Source: NORP240 sp965222175 (GTDB taxonomy: Bacteria > Pseudomonadota > Gammaproteobacteria > Pseudomonadales > Pseudohongiellaceae). From it: DNA of 64,000 bases. The notes under the pieces are model-generated. The model worked only from the letters and a program-made list of their open reading frames with translations, was not told where the DNA came from and did no database searches. Location: positions 496,001 to 560,000 of the forward strand of contig OZ244938.1 of assembly GCA_965222175.1 (NCBI GenBank), read 5' to 3'. Below are positions 24,208-32,316 of this stretch, piece after piece; position 1 is the first letter of the stretch; every line of letters begins with the position of its first letter. Position numbers and translations under genes: made by a program.

Positions 24208-25137
24208 ATGAAACTCAAATCGTTTGTCAAAGTCTGGTTTCTTACGTTCTTGTCTATTGGCAGTCTTTCTGCACTAAGCGCTCCAGTTCAACCCGACTAC
24301 GCAATATTTGAGAAACAAAAATACCTATTCGATATTCCGGTTGAATTGAGCATGGAATTAGAATTTGAAAATTGGCAAATCTCAGGTAGCGTGCAAACGT
24401 CGCGCTTCAAATTCAAGAGCCTAGATAATGGCTATGCCACTGGAACGATTGTACGGCCCATTGCTGAAGGTAAGTTCCCAGTTATATTGACAATGTACGG
24501 CCTATTTCATAAACCCACCTATTCCCTGAACCCAGGCATAAATTTTTCAAATCAAACTAATGCTATTTATGTAGCATTCGATCCACCAGTGCATCGAGAC
24601 GACCGTACTAATAACATAGTTGCAGGGGTTCTTAGTTATTCACCAGGGCAGCAGAGAGATGAGCAAATTCAACTGATTAAGGATTTGCGCATTTTAATTT
24701 CGCTATTGTCCGACCTTTCATATGTTGAGAGTGGTCAAATCGGATTTTACGGTTACTCTTACGGCGCAGCCATGGGGGGAATACTCGCAGCCGTTGAACC
24801 AAGATTGAAAGCTTTAGTACTAGCTGCTGGCACTGGAGGTAGATACTCACTTAGACCTACTGATCCCATGTACGAAATCGATCCAATACATTACGTAGTG
24901 CATGTAATCAACACACCGATCCTTTTACAAAACGGTGAAAATGACCAAACTGTAAAGACAGATGCCGCATCACTATATCAACAGTCTGTAAGCTCGGAAC
25001 ATAAAGAACTCCGATGGTACCCGACTGGGCATTTTCTATCTTGCAAAGCAACAATGGACGCTATTGAGTGGTTGTCGAACTATATCGAACTAAATAACCA
25101 TGACAATTATCAATGTGGCAGGTTGCCGATATTCTAG
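24208..25137 (+). CDS. Exported alpha/beta hydrolase (dienelactone hydrolase-like)
   Basis: About 309 residues from the ATG at 24208; the longer frame to 24085 overlaps the previous gene and lacks a signal peptide at its front. The signal peptide is FVKVWFLTFLSIGSLSALSAP. The nucleophile elbow is GYSYGAAMGG, the acid Asp is in NGENDQTV and the base His in YPTGHFL, in the right order. It probably cleaves an ester or acts as a peptidase in the periplasm. It is only about 70 bases from the metallophosphoesterase, with no repeat between, so the two could be one two-gene cassette or operon. Confidence 0.78.
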   Translation: MKLKSFVKVWFLTFLSIGSLSALSAPVQPDYAIFEKQKYLFDIPVELSMELEFENWQISGSVQTSRFKFKSLDNGYATGTIVRPIAEGKFPVILTMYGLFHKPTYSLNPGINFSNQTNAIYVAFDPPVHRDDRTNNIVAGVLSYSPGQQRDEQIQLIKDLRILISLLSDLSYVESGQIGFYGYSYGAAMGGILAAVEPRLKALVLAAGTGGRYSLRPTDPMYEIDPIHYVVHVINTPILLQNGENDQTVKTDAASLYQQSVSSEHKELRWYPTGHFLSCKATMDAIEWLSNYIELNNHDNYQCGRLPIF

Positions 25138-25159
25138 AGATGTTGTTATCGTGGCACCG

Positions 25160-25220
25160 ACACATAACAAATCATTCACTCCTGCGGGGCTTTAAGTCGT
25201 AGTTCCTCTACGCCTATTTG
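25160..25220 (+). repeat. Possible degraded attC
   Basis: CACATAACAAATCATTCACT has the left core and spacing of attC-a, but no clear GTTRRRY partner is found before the next gene; CTTTAAGTCGTAG and CTACGCC are the only candidates. Weakly supported. Confidence 0.3.
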
Positions 25221-25244
25221 AAGAACATTTTGAATATTAAAACT

Positions 25245-26126
25245 ATGATGCTTCGACTTGCCACTACTTTTACTTTATGGCTTGGATTAGCTGCGATCGC
25301 TTCCGCCCAAATATCGAATAGCGACCAGTTTGTATTCCTAAACCACTTCTTTGTAGTAGTTGATGAATCTACTTACAAAGATATTGAAGATAGCGACTAT
25401 TTGAAGGAATTTTTCTCAGTAACAGAAACGAGAATAACTAGAAGAAATGATGCCACTTATTCTGGCTATTACATGTACGGAAGAAATACATATTTTGAGT
25501 TCCTCACGGAAAGTCTAAGCCCTTGGGAAAGTGCCATTATCTTAAGTGGAGATACTGAAGGTGCCATGGGGAGAGTTAAGGATAGCCAGATACCGCAAAT
25601 AGATATTAGTTTAATTCCCATCACTAGAGAATTTGAAGGTCAACAAGTCCCCTGGTTCTTTATTGCGGGAAATTTAGGATACCCCACACGTAGGGAATTC
25701 GGTGTCGGCATTATGGAATACCATCCGCAGTACCTATCCCAGCACTACCCAATGGAAGAGCCTCGATCACGAGGGGTCAGCCGTAAAGAGGTACTAACTC
25801 GATATGCATCTATTATAGGCGAATCGCAGGCAGACAAAATTCTTAACGATGTCATAGGTATTACCGTATCAGTCACGCCTTCAGAGCGTACAGCACTGTT
25901 GCAGTTCTTCAGGTCATTAGGATCTATTTCCGTAGTCGAGGGAGGCTATGACGTATTGACGGGCAGTGATTTTGAGCTAAGAATTACGTCAATCCCGAAT
26001 ACAATGAGCCGGATAATTGAAGTTCGATTGAAGCTAGACGCAAATCACGCTGAAAACAGAATCTTGCGATTTGGAGCTGACTCAGTATTACGGATATCCG
26101 GTGGGGAAGCAGTGTGGACTTTCTAA
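25245..26126 (+). CDS. DUF5829-like exported protein
   Basis: About 293 residues from the ATG at 25245; a TTG at 25218 is in frame. The signal peptide is LRLATTFTLWLGLAAIASAQ. The N-terminal block FLNHFFVVVDESTYKDI and the YSGYYMYGRNTYFEFL strand match what I know of DUF5829, a family of unknown function with a glyoxalase-like look. The second half has alternating strands and helices with no catalytic motif that I can name. Presumably periplasmic. Confidence 0.6.
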   Translation: MMLRLATTFTLWLGLAAIASAQISNSDQFVFLNHFFVVVDESTYKDIEDSDYLKEFFSVTETRITRRNDATYSGYYMYGRNTYFEFLTESLSPWESAIILSGDTEGAMGRVKDSQIPQIDISLIPITREFEGQQVPWFFIAGNLGYPTRREFGVGIMEYHPQYLSQHYPMEEPRSRGVSRKEVLTRYASIIGESQADKILNDVIGITVSVTPSERTALLQFFRSLGSISVVEGGYDVLTGSDFELRITSIPNTMSRIIEVRLKLDANHAENRILRFGADSVLRISGGEAVWTF

Positions 26127-26312
26127 TGGCTCCTGGTCGATCTGAGAAATAGGAAAAGCAAATTTCATTTTAAAAGAAAAGGACTGCGTTCAGGCACTTG
26201 TCGCAAGTAGTCCATGGCCATAAACCTCATTCCGGTATTTTTCTTACTGAAGATAGTTAAGAATACGGAGTAGTTAGTCACTATGCGGCTCACGTAGAAT
26301 AAAAATATCCAG
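26127..26312. other. Spacer without recognised element
   Basis: Under 200 bases; no array repeat block or attC core is apparent. TCATTTTAAAAGAAAAGG lies near its start. It presumably carries the promoter of the S41 peptidase gene. Confidence 0.35.
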
Positions 26313-27575
26313 ATGGATTGTGCAAACATGAACAAATTTTGCGCTCGATTGTTAGGGGTAGTGTTGATCTGGCATTCAGTTTCCATTGGACAAGATTCTT
26401 CCAATGAGCCGGTAACTGATGAATTACCATATCCGCATGGCGCTGATGCACTTCCACTATTGCACGAAATTTGGAATATCAGCTTAGAAAAAATCTACCC
26501 AGAAACACTGACTGAAAAATTTAGTCCTGAAACACTTCAACAACTTGAGTGCAAACTTATTACCGAAGAAGGCAAGGCTCTCGCTGACGTAATTAATCCG
26601 TTCTTAACAAGCCTTGGTGTGTCGCATACCCAGTTCTATGATCGCAGACATCAGTCTTACTATTACTTGCGTTCTTTATTCTCTACGCGAAATCTCGATG
26701 AGCCACAACTGTATACAATTGGAGTTCAGTTGAGCGATGAAGATCCTGGGCTAATTCTAAATGTGTTAGAACACTCGCAGGCTGAGGTGGTTGGATTAAG
26801 AAGAGGTGATAGGATCACGGAAGTAAATGGCATCTCCTTCGAGTCTCTTCTTCAATGGCAACAAGCTGAACCTGTAACGTTAATAATTAGCCGTGAAGAA
26901 CAGTTACGACGAGTATTGATTACTCCCGTTTTTCAAAGTTTGCACCGCGCATTAGCTACAGCAACGACAGCTAGCCAGAGGGAAATTGAATGCGGTACCC
27001 GCCAGATTGGGTATATCCACCTCTGGTCGGGTACGCATAGCGAATACTTGGAATCTTTGAAGCAGGCAGTTGCGAATGCCAATGAGCTGAAATTAGATGG
27101 CTTTATTTTAGACTTGCGCGATGGTTATGGTGGTGCGTGGTGGCCCTATCTTGACCCATTTTTCCCCGATCGGAGCAGCTATTTTTCCTTCACTACATTA
27201 AATCATGAGGGAGAGAGTGATCCAGTTACGGTACAACCCCAACCCAACGTAGAAGCATGGCAAGGACCTCTTGTGGTGATTATTAACAGCGGCACTCGTA
27301 GCGGGAAAGAAGCCTTGGCATTTCAATTCAAAAACAGTGGCCGAGCGACACTAGTTGGAACAACCACGAGCGGTGCATTTACCGGCGGCCAAGGTGTTTT
27401 TGCTGAGCGTGATACCGACTATATTCTCTATTTGTCTGTAAATGAAATGCGCCTAGAGGGCATTGCAATAGAGGGGGTCGGGGTGTCTCCCGACATCATA
27501 GTCTCGGACGAGGAAATCCGTGATGTGCCCCTAGAAACCGCACTAGAAATACTCGCTTGTGATTCCAGCAACTAG
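26313..27575 (+). CDS. S41-family peptidase with PDZ domain (C-terminal processing type)
   Basis: A 420-residue protein; ATG 26313 or the ATG at 26328 could be used. The N-terminus is hydrophobic (RLLGVVLIWHSVSIGQ), a signal peptide. A PDZ-like unit follows (VVGLRRGDRITEVNGISFESL), then the tail-specific protease core: GYIHLWSG, GFILDLRDGYGG, the catalytic Ser region INSGTRSGKEALA and the Lys within the same block. CtpA-type enzymes use a Ser-Lys dyad. It is predicted to be a periplasmic protease or hydrolase; the target is unknown. Confidence 0.82.
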   Translation: MDCANMNKFCARLLGVVLIWHSVSIGQDSSNEPVTDELPYPHGADALPLLHEIWNISLEKIYPETLTEKFSPETLQQLECKLITEEGKALADVINPFLTSLGVSHTQFYDRRHQSYYYLRSLFSTRNLDEPQLYTIGVQLSDEDPGLILNVLEHSQAEVVGLRRGDRITEVNGISFESLLQWQQAEPVTLIISREEQLRRVLITPVFQSLHRALATATTASQREIECGTRQIGYIHLWSGTHSEYLESLKQAVANANELKLDGFILDLRDGYGGAWWPYLDPFFPDRSSYFSFTTLNHEGESDPVTVQPQPNVEAWQGPLVVIINSGTRSGKEALAFQFKNSGRATLVGTTTSGAFTGGQGVFAERDTDYILYLSVNEMRLEGIAIEGVGVSPDIIVSDEEIRDVPLETALEILACDSSN

Positions 27576-27604
27576 CAATGTGCAACCAATAGGAAGAAGA
27601 GAGA

Positions 27605-28858
27605 ATGTTAATGAGAATAATTTGCCTAATTTTGGCAACGACTATTGTACTTGCTCTCTCTAGTTGTAAGCCTGAAGAAACAAACGAGTTGCTTGATGTA
27701 AATAGCCAAATAGTTATAGGTGAAATTGATTCCCTAGACTCCGACATTCTGGACGAAACTAGGGGCTTGTGGGTGTACTTGCCGAGCGGTGCAGAAAATC
27801 CGGAAAATTTCGACACTAAGTATCCGGTGATGTATTTGTTGGACGGTAGTAGTCACTTCCATTCTGTTACTGGATTGATACGGCAGCTAAGTACTGTGAA
27901 TGGCAATACTGTGTCACCAGAAATGATAGTTGTCGGAATCCCGAATACCGATCGATTCAGAGATTTGACGCCTACGCATGTCGACGGGACATCAGGCGGA
28001 GGTGAAAAATTTCTCGATTTTGTTGAGATGGAGCTAATTCCATATATAGAAACACGTTATCCAGCGAACAATTACCGAACATTCGTTGGGCATTCGCTAG
28101 GAGGATTAATGGTCATCAGTGCGCTAATTAATCGCCCACACTTATTCGAAAACTATGTGGCAATTGATCCAAGCCTTTGGTGGGATGACCAAGTTATATT
28201 GAATGAGGCTGAAAGAGCGCTTGCCGAAATAGACTTGTCCGGTAAATCGCTATATCTGGCTGTAGCTAATACTATGATCGAAGGGAGAAACATTGATGAA
28301 GTTGTAGAGGACATTGATGATGAATCTTCGATGCACATTCGCTCATTACTGCAGTTTGCCGAGTTCGCCGAAACCAATTCAGACAGTGCTTTAAATTTTG
28401 ACTGGAAATATTACCCCAACAATAGCCACGGTAGTGTTCCCATAATTGCAGGGTATGACGCCATTTTCTTCTTGTTTCATTGGTATGAGCTAAAAGGGCT
28501 GATTAGGTTCGTTACACCGGACACAACAGCCACGCCTGAGGAATTAATTGACCATATAACTTCCCATTACGAAAACGTATCTGACCGCTTAGGTTATGTT
28601 GTACATTTTCCGGAACAGTTTGCAAATCAACAAGGGTACGCATTTTTGGCGAATGGTCAGCCAGAGATGGCGCACGCACTTTTTACTTTGAATATTGAAA
28701 ACTATCCAAGGAGTGCGAATGTTTATGACTCAATGGGAGACTACTACGTTGCGCAATCAGATATAGAAAACGCAATTGAGCATTTCACTAGGGCTGTTGA
28801 ATTGGGTGGTGATCCTGCTTCCCAAGCCAAACTAGATGAACTGAAAGGCAAAAGATAA
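27605..28858 (+). CDS. Lipoprotein esterase (Fes/IroE-like) with C-terminal TPR
   Basis: A 417-residue protein. The lipobox is LSSC. The alpha/beta-hydrolase part has YPVMYLLDGSSHF, the nucleophile elbow VGHSLGGLM (Ser near residue 164), IDPSLWWDD and a late SHGSVP His. This is the esterase D / enterochelin-esterase fold. The last ~90 residues form tetratricopeptide units (GYAFLANGQPEMAHALF and DSMGDYYVAQSDIENAIEHF). The same domain pair is known in putative esterases of marine gammaproteobacteria. It starts 30 bases after the S41 gene behind GGAAGAAGAGAG. Confidence 0.82.
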   Translation: MLMRIICLILATTIVLALSSCKPEETNELLDVNSQIVIGEIDSLDSDILDETRGLWVYLPSGAENPENFDTKYPVMYLLDGSSHFHSVTGLIRQLSTVNGNTVSPEMIVVGIPNTDRFRDLTPTHVDGTSGGGEKFLDFVEMELIPYIETRYPANNYRTFVGHSLGGLMVISALINRPHLFENYVAIDPSLWWDDQVILNEAERALAEIDLSGKSLYLAVANTMIEGRNIDEVVEDIDDESSMHIRSLLQFAEFAETNSDSALNFDWKYYPNNSHGSVPIIAGYDAIFFLFHWYELKGLIRFVTPDTTATPEELIDHITSHYENVSDRLGYVVHFPEQFANQQGYAFLANGQPEMAHALFTLNIENYPRSANVYDSMGDYYVAQSDIENAIEHFTRAVELGGDPASQAKLDELKGKR

Positions 28859-28937
28859 AAAACTATCGATTTATTGCGTCTAATCGTCCACTATCGATAA
28901 TTCCCGAAGTTCCAGAATAGCTGTTGAGTTACTGAAC

Positions 28938-29834
28938 ATGAATATCACAAAATTACTAGCGACAGCTTTCCTTTATCTAATTCCAAGTCAGCTCATATCT
29001 CAATCTGCACACCACTTGGAATTGTTACATCCCGGAGATATTGTTGAGCGGAATGGCAGTACCTACACGATCGAAAATAATGAATTTCAGTCTATTCGCG
29101 AGTTTGCGAAAATTGGACCGACTAATGGTTCATTGGTTCTATATGGCGGTGGTGATTTATCCAGCGGTGTTTTAAAAGAGTTCGAAGACCGGATAGGCGG
29201 AACTGGCGAAAAAATAGTAGCAATTACTACGGCAGCCTGCTGGGCTGAAATATTCGAAGCGGACGATGAGTATTTGAGCTACTTGGCCTCTTATGGCTTC
29301 ACTAACATCGAAGTACTTCATACAAGAGATGCGAGCATTGCAGATTCTCAGGAATTTTCAGAAGCATTAGTAGGCGCACGTGGTATTTGGATTGGGGGTG
29401 GTGGGCCGGAGTGCCTACTAGCACCCTACCTACACACAAACTTCCACAACTCCCTTAGGGCGTTCCTAAATGACGGAGGGGTAATAGCTGGGACGTCTGC
29501 GGGAGCCATCGTGCTCGGAAGCTATTACCAGGCCAATCATGGGGAACCTGTAAGGGTCGGAAGAATTGAGTTTGAAGGTTTCGAGTTTATTAGAAACGTG
29601 ACGATTGCGGCCCACATAGACACATACCCGGTGGGATTCAGTGAACAAGTAACTAGCGTAATTGATAACTACTATCCTGGATTGCTTGGAATTGGAATAG
29701 AAGAAAACACTGCTGTAATCGTAGAAAGAGATACGTTGACTGTTTCGGGCTCTGGAGTTGCCAAAATCTACGATGGCCAATCCATTAAAACAATAAGAAC
29801 AGGCGAAAGTTATGATTTGGCCAGGAGACGCTGA
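28938..29834 (+). CDS. Cyanophycinase-like S51 peptidase, exported
   Basis: A 298-residue protein with a signal peptide (LLATAFLYLIPSQLISQS). SLVLYGGGDL opens the class I amidotransferase-like domain; the nucleophile elbow is AGTSAGAIV with catalytic Ser, preceded by WIGGGGPECL and followed by RVGRIEFEGFEF and AAHIDTYPV. This is the cyanophycinase/S51 pattern. Exported versions would cleave beta-aspartyl or similar peptides outside the cytoplasm. It is the last cassette-like gene before the ICE transfer genes. Confidence 0.8.
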   Translation: MNITKLLATAFLYLIPSQLISQSAHHLELLHPGDIVERNGSTYTIENNEFQSIREFAKIGPTNGSLVLYGGGDLSSGVLKEFEDRIGGTGEKIVAITTAACWAEIFEADDEYLSYLASYGFTNIEVLHTRDASIADSQEFSEALVGARGIWIGGGGPECLLAPYLHTNFHNSLRAFLNDGGVIAGTSAGAIVLGSYYQANHGEPVRVGRIEFEGFEFIRNVTIAAHIDTYPVGFSEQVTSVIDNYYPGLLGIGIEENTAVIVERDTLTVSGSGVAKIYDGQSIKTIRTGESYDLARRR

Positions 29835-30229
29835 CATGCTTGTATCAAAGGTCGAGTGCGTCTTCTCGAATTTTTATGGCTGGGTATTCAGGTGTATTGC
29901 AGAGGTAGTCTAATAGATCATAACTTTGACTAACTCGATCTTAGTCTGGTGCCTACTCCTTCTCATTGGGTAGCACGTTCTTGATGAAACCGGAATAATA
30001 GGGTGGTAGCAGAAAATTGACGTTTTTATGCCAATATTCTGGCTAAGTATAGGATCTTGTAAGCACGCAATTTAGGGTGTCTCTTTACGGACTGCTGATT
30101 TTTTATTAGCTTTTCTTCTTGAAGAAAAATTCGCCTGAAACCACCCCACCCACCGAATAGATTTCCCATCGATCCTCGCCTCTGATTCTCGCACTATGCC
30201 CCGTAACAACACACGGGAGCAACAGTGCC
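29835..30229. other. Array-ICE boundary region with repeat D2
   Basis: No gene seen. It contains repeat D2 (about 29980-30080), an A/T-rich CTTTTCTTCTTGAAGAAAAA inverted repeat at about 30112 (arms TTTTCTTC / GAAGAAAA, possibly a terminator), and the leader of the RAQPRD gene. The right boundary of the array lies between D2 and about 30200. Confidence 0.55.
29975..30085 (+). repeat. Array repeat D2
   Basis: TTCTTGATGAAACCGGAATA, TAGGGTGGTAGCAG and, after about 60 bases, CTTGTAAGCACGCAA. Same blocks and order as D1 near 9990. Confidence 0.65.
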
Positions 30230-30532
30230 ATGCAACGCCAACTCTGGCTATCTTCTTTTCTGATCATAGGTTCGCTCATCACGCCGGCGGTGTTCGCTGA
30301 TGCGGACGCCGAGCGTGACGCACTGGCAAAAATAATTCATGAGCTGAAGGCCCTTGAACTCTTGATCAAGCAGGCTGAGGCAAATGCTGATCAGGATGCC
30401 CGTATCCGTTTTCGTTATGACTGGCTGCGTCAAGACCTGAAGCAGATCATGGATGGCGTTCAGTCACACATCGATGCGCCTCGCGCCCTACCGCGTTCAT
30501 TCCCGCCCCTGCGCGGCGATTACCGTCGCTAG
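30230..30532 (+). CDS. RAQPRD-family ICE protein (TIGR01690)
   Basis: A 100-residue exported protein with signal peptide (SSFLIIGSLITPAVFADA) and a helical body (RDALAKIIHELKALELLIKQ) followed by DARIRFRYDWLRQDL and a PRALPRSFPPLRG tail. These are marks of the RAQPRD proteins of ICEHin1056/PFGI-1-type elements. It begins the mating-pair-formation operon here; in typical elements the coupling protein gene and a further gene lie upstream, but here the cassette array does. A GGGAGCAACAGTGCC leader precedes the ATG. Confidence 0.85.
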   Translation: MQRQLWLSSFLIIGSLITPAVFADADAERDALAKIIHELKALELLIKQAEANADQDARIRFRYDWLRQDLKQIMDGVQSHIDAPRALPRSFPPLRGDYRR

Positions 30533-30540
30533 GCAGCACG

Positions 30541-30766
30541 ATGACAGGTGCACAACAAGCTGCGTTCCAGGCGGGGGATTACTCCAGCCACGATGCTGAC
30601 TTCCATTGCGTCGATGGTTCTGGTGCTGGCGTTTGTGTGGGCAATCTGGGTTTCCATCGGCACGTTTCGAGCCTGGCAGGAAGGGCAGGCCACGGTCTTC
30701 GACCTGACCTGGTGCACCTTGAGGGCAAGCATTGTGTTGATGGTTTTGGGTTTCTATTTGCGGTGA
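30541..30766 (+). CDS. TIGR03758-family ICE membrane protein, apparently frameshifted
   Basis: The expected N-terminus is read in one frame (ATG 30541: MTGAQQAAFQAG) and the expected rest in the next frame (ITPATMLTSIASMVL through RASIVLMVLGFYLR to 30766). They meet at a run of five G at 30573-30577. One G fewer or two more would join them into the usual ~70-residue protein with two transmembrane helices. As written, only a GTG start at 30548 or an internal ATG gives the membrane part. Either a sequencing error, a real mutation or frameshifting; the family belongs to the ICE transfer channel. Confidence 0.6.
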
Positions 30767-30877
30767 GTCAATCAAGTTGAGACCGAGAAAGCCCGGTAAG
30801 GGCAAGCGGTGGCGCATCGCAGTGGGATGTGGGGAAAGGCCCCCTTATTTTCAGCGTTACAGAAGAGGACAATTCAT

Positions 30878-31255
30878 ATGGGTACATCAATTACAGGAGA
30901 CGGATTCGGCAAAACAGCCGTTGCCATTCACAGGCCGCTATTGGCAACGGGCACGGTGTTTTTCCCACTACCGCTCTGGGCGGCATTGCCAACGCCGGTC
31001 CCGCCGAGTACCGCTCCGGCGTCGGGTGACTGGATCGGACTGATCCAGGGCTACATCAAAGACGGTGGCCTGGTGCTCGGATTGGCCATTGCGGTTCTGG
31101 GTTTTCTCTGGATTGCCTATCTCGGTTTCGCGAAATTCAATGAAGCCCGACAGGGTAAGGCGGAGTGGGCTGAAGTGGGTGTATTGGGCATCGTGGGTGC
31201 CATCGTGCTGATCTTCGCCAGCTATCTGCTGACCGAAGCGGCCGGTGTTATCTGA
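30878..31255 (+). CDS. TIGR03745-family ICE membrane protein
   Basis: A 125-residue protein from the ATG at 30878, behind AGAGGAC. It has a signal-like segment (PLLATGTVFFPLPLWAALP), then two transmembrane helices (GLVLGLAIAVLGFLWIAYLG and GVLGIVGAIVLIFASYLL). Size and layout match the VirB2/pilin-like small proteins of the MPF_G locus, so it may be the conjugative pilin or a channel subunit. Order and spacing agree with related ICEs. Confidence 0.82.
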   Translation: MGTSITGDGFGKTAVAIHRPLLATGTVFFPLPLWAALPTPVPPSTAPASGDWIGLIQGYIKDGGLVLGLAIAVLGFLWIAYLGFAKFNEARQGKAEWAEVGVLGIVGAIVLIFASYLLTEAAGVI

Positions 31256-31286
31256 CATCGATAGCAGCACGAGGCAGGTGGTGTGA

Positions 31287-31667
31287 ATGTCGAAAGACCA
31301 TGAAATCCTGGCGGACCGGCTCAATGCCGAGCCGGTCATCTTCAGAGGGTGCACATCCTCAGAGCTTGGCTTAATAGTGGGGTTTGCAAATGTGGTCTGG
31401 CTACCCCTCAGTCTGCTGCTGGCCTGGTTACTCGGAGCCATCACCATGGGTTTCGGTATTGCCGGAGTCGGCGTGGTCGCCACCGGCGTGGTGATGGCAA
31501 CCGTGCTTCAGCGGATTAAGCGCGGACGACCTGAAGGGTACTACCAACAATGGTTGCGCATCCGTCTACAGTCGATGAGTCTCTATCGTGCGCCCTGGGT
31601 GTTACGCACCGGTGCCTGGGACATCGGGAGGACGCAGCATGCGCCGCTACCGCCTCGAAATCGATAA
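31287..31667 (+). CDS. TIGR03750-family ICE protein
   Basis: A 126-residue protein with paired transmembrane helices (LGLIVGFANVVWLPLSLLLA and TMGFGIAGVGVVATGVVMA) and a basic C-terminus (RIKRGRPEGYYQQWLRIRLQ). The layout resembles TraL/VirB3 inner-membrane components. It overlaps the next gene by about 29 bases, consistent with coupled translation. Confidence 0.82.
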   Translation: MSKDHEILADRLNAEPVIFRGCTSSELGLIVGFANVVWLPLSLLLAWLLGAITMGFGIAGVGVVATGVVMATVLQRIKRGRPEGYYQQWLRIRLQSMSLYRAPWVLRTGAWDIGRTQHAPLPPRNR

Positions 31668-32316
31668 CGTGCGCTCCCATTTGCGTTCCTTGTGGGTCGT
31701 CATCGGTCTGCAAGGCCTGATCATCCTCGCGCTCTGGATCGGCTGGAGCCAGGCGCCCAAGCAATTGCGTTTCTACGTGCCGCCGGATCTGCGCTCCGGT
31801 GCAGTCCTGGCAGCCGAGGAGGTGCCTCCGGCCAATGTGTATACCTTTGCGTTCTACATTTTTCAGCAACTCAATCGTTGGCCCGACAACGGCGCCACGG
31901 ACTACGGTAGCGCGATCTTCCGCATCTCGCCCTACCTGACACCGCGCTACCGCAATGACCTTATCGCCGACATGGAACTCAAAGCCCGCCGTGGCGAATT
32001 GACCTACCGGGTACGCGGTGTTCATGAAGTGCCAGGGCACGGTTATGAAGAACGTCGTGTCGATGTCTTGTCACCCGATGTCTGGATCGTCTGGCTGGAT
32101 CTCGACCTTCTGGAGTCAGTAAAAGGTATGACCGTGAAGCAAACCACGATTCGCTACCCGATTCGGGTAGTGCGCCAGGCCATAGATCCGGAATCCAACC
32201 CCTGGGGACTGGCACTTGATGGGTACGCCAGTGAGGGTCCGCGCCGATTGACCGATGCCGAGCTGGCTGAACCAACCGGAGCTGGCGCCACTACAACTAA
32301 TGGGAGCTCCCAATGA
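31639..32316 (+). CDS. TIGR03746-family ICE protein (TraE/VirB8-like)
   Basis: A 225-residue protein from the ATG at 31639. One N-terminal transmembrane helix (LWVVIGLQGLIILALWIGW) is followed by a periplasmic NTF2-like domain (RFYVPPDLRSGAVL, YTFAFYIFQQLNRWP, YGSAIFRISPYLTPRY). It is the likely assembly-platform subunit of the channel. It ends in an ATGA overlap with the next gene. Confidence 0.82.
   Translation: MRRYRLEIDNVRSHLRSLWVVIGLQGLIILALWIGWSQAPKQLRFYVPPDLRSGAVLAAEEVPPANVYTFAFYIFQQLNRWPDNGATDYGSAIFRISPYLTPRYRNDLIADMELKARRGELTYRVRGVHEVPGHGYEERRVDVLSPDVWIVWLDLDLLESVKGMTVKQTTIRYPIRVVRQAIDPESNPWGLALDGYASEGPRRLTDAELAEPTGAGATTTNGSSQ

Noticed and set aside
1437..30229. Complete integron with integrase and attI
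   Set aside because: No tyrosine recombinase gene is found on either strand in the window; only attC sites and cassettes are seen.
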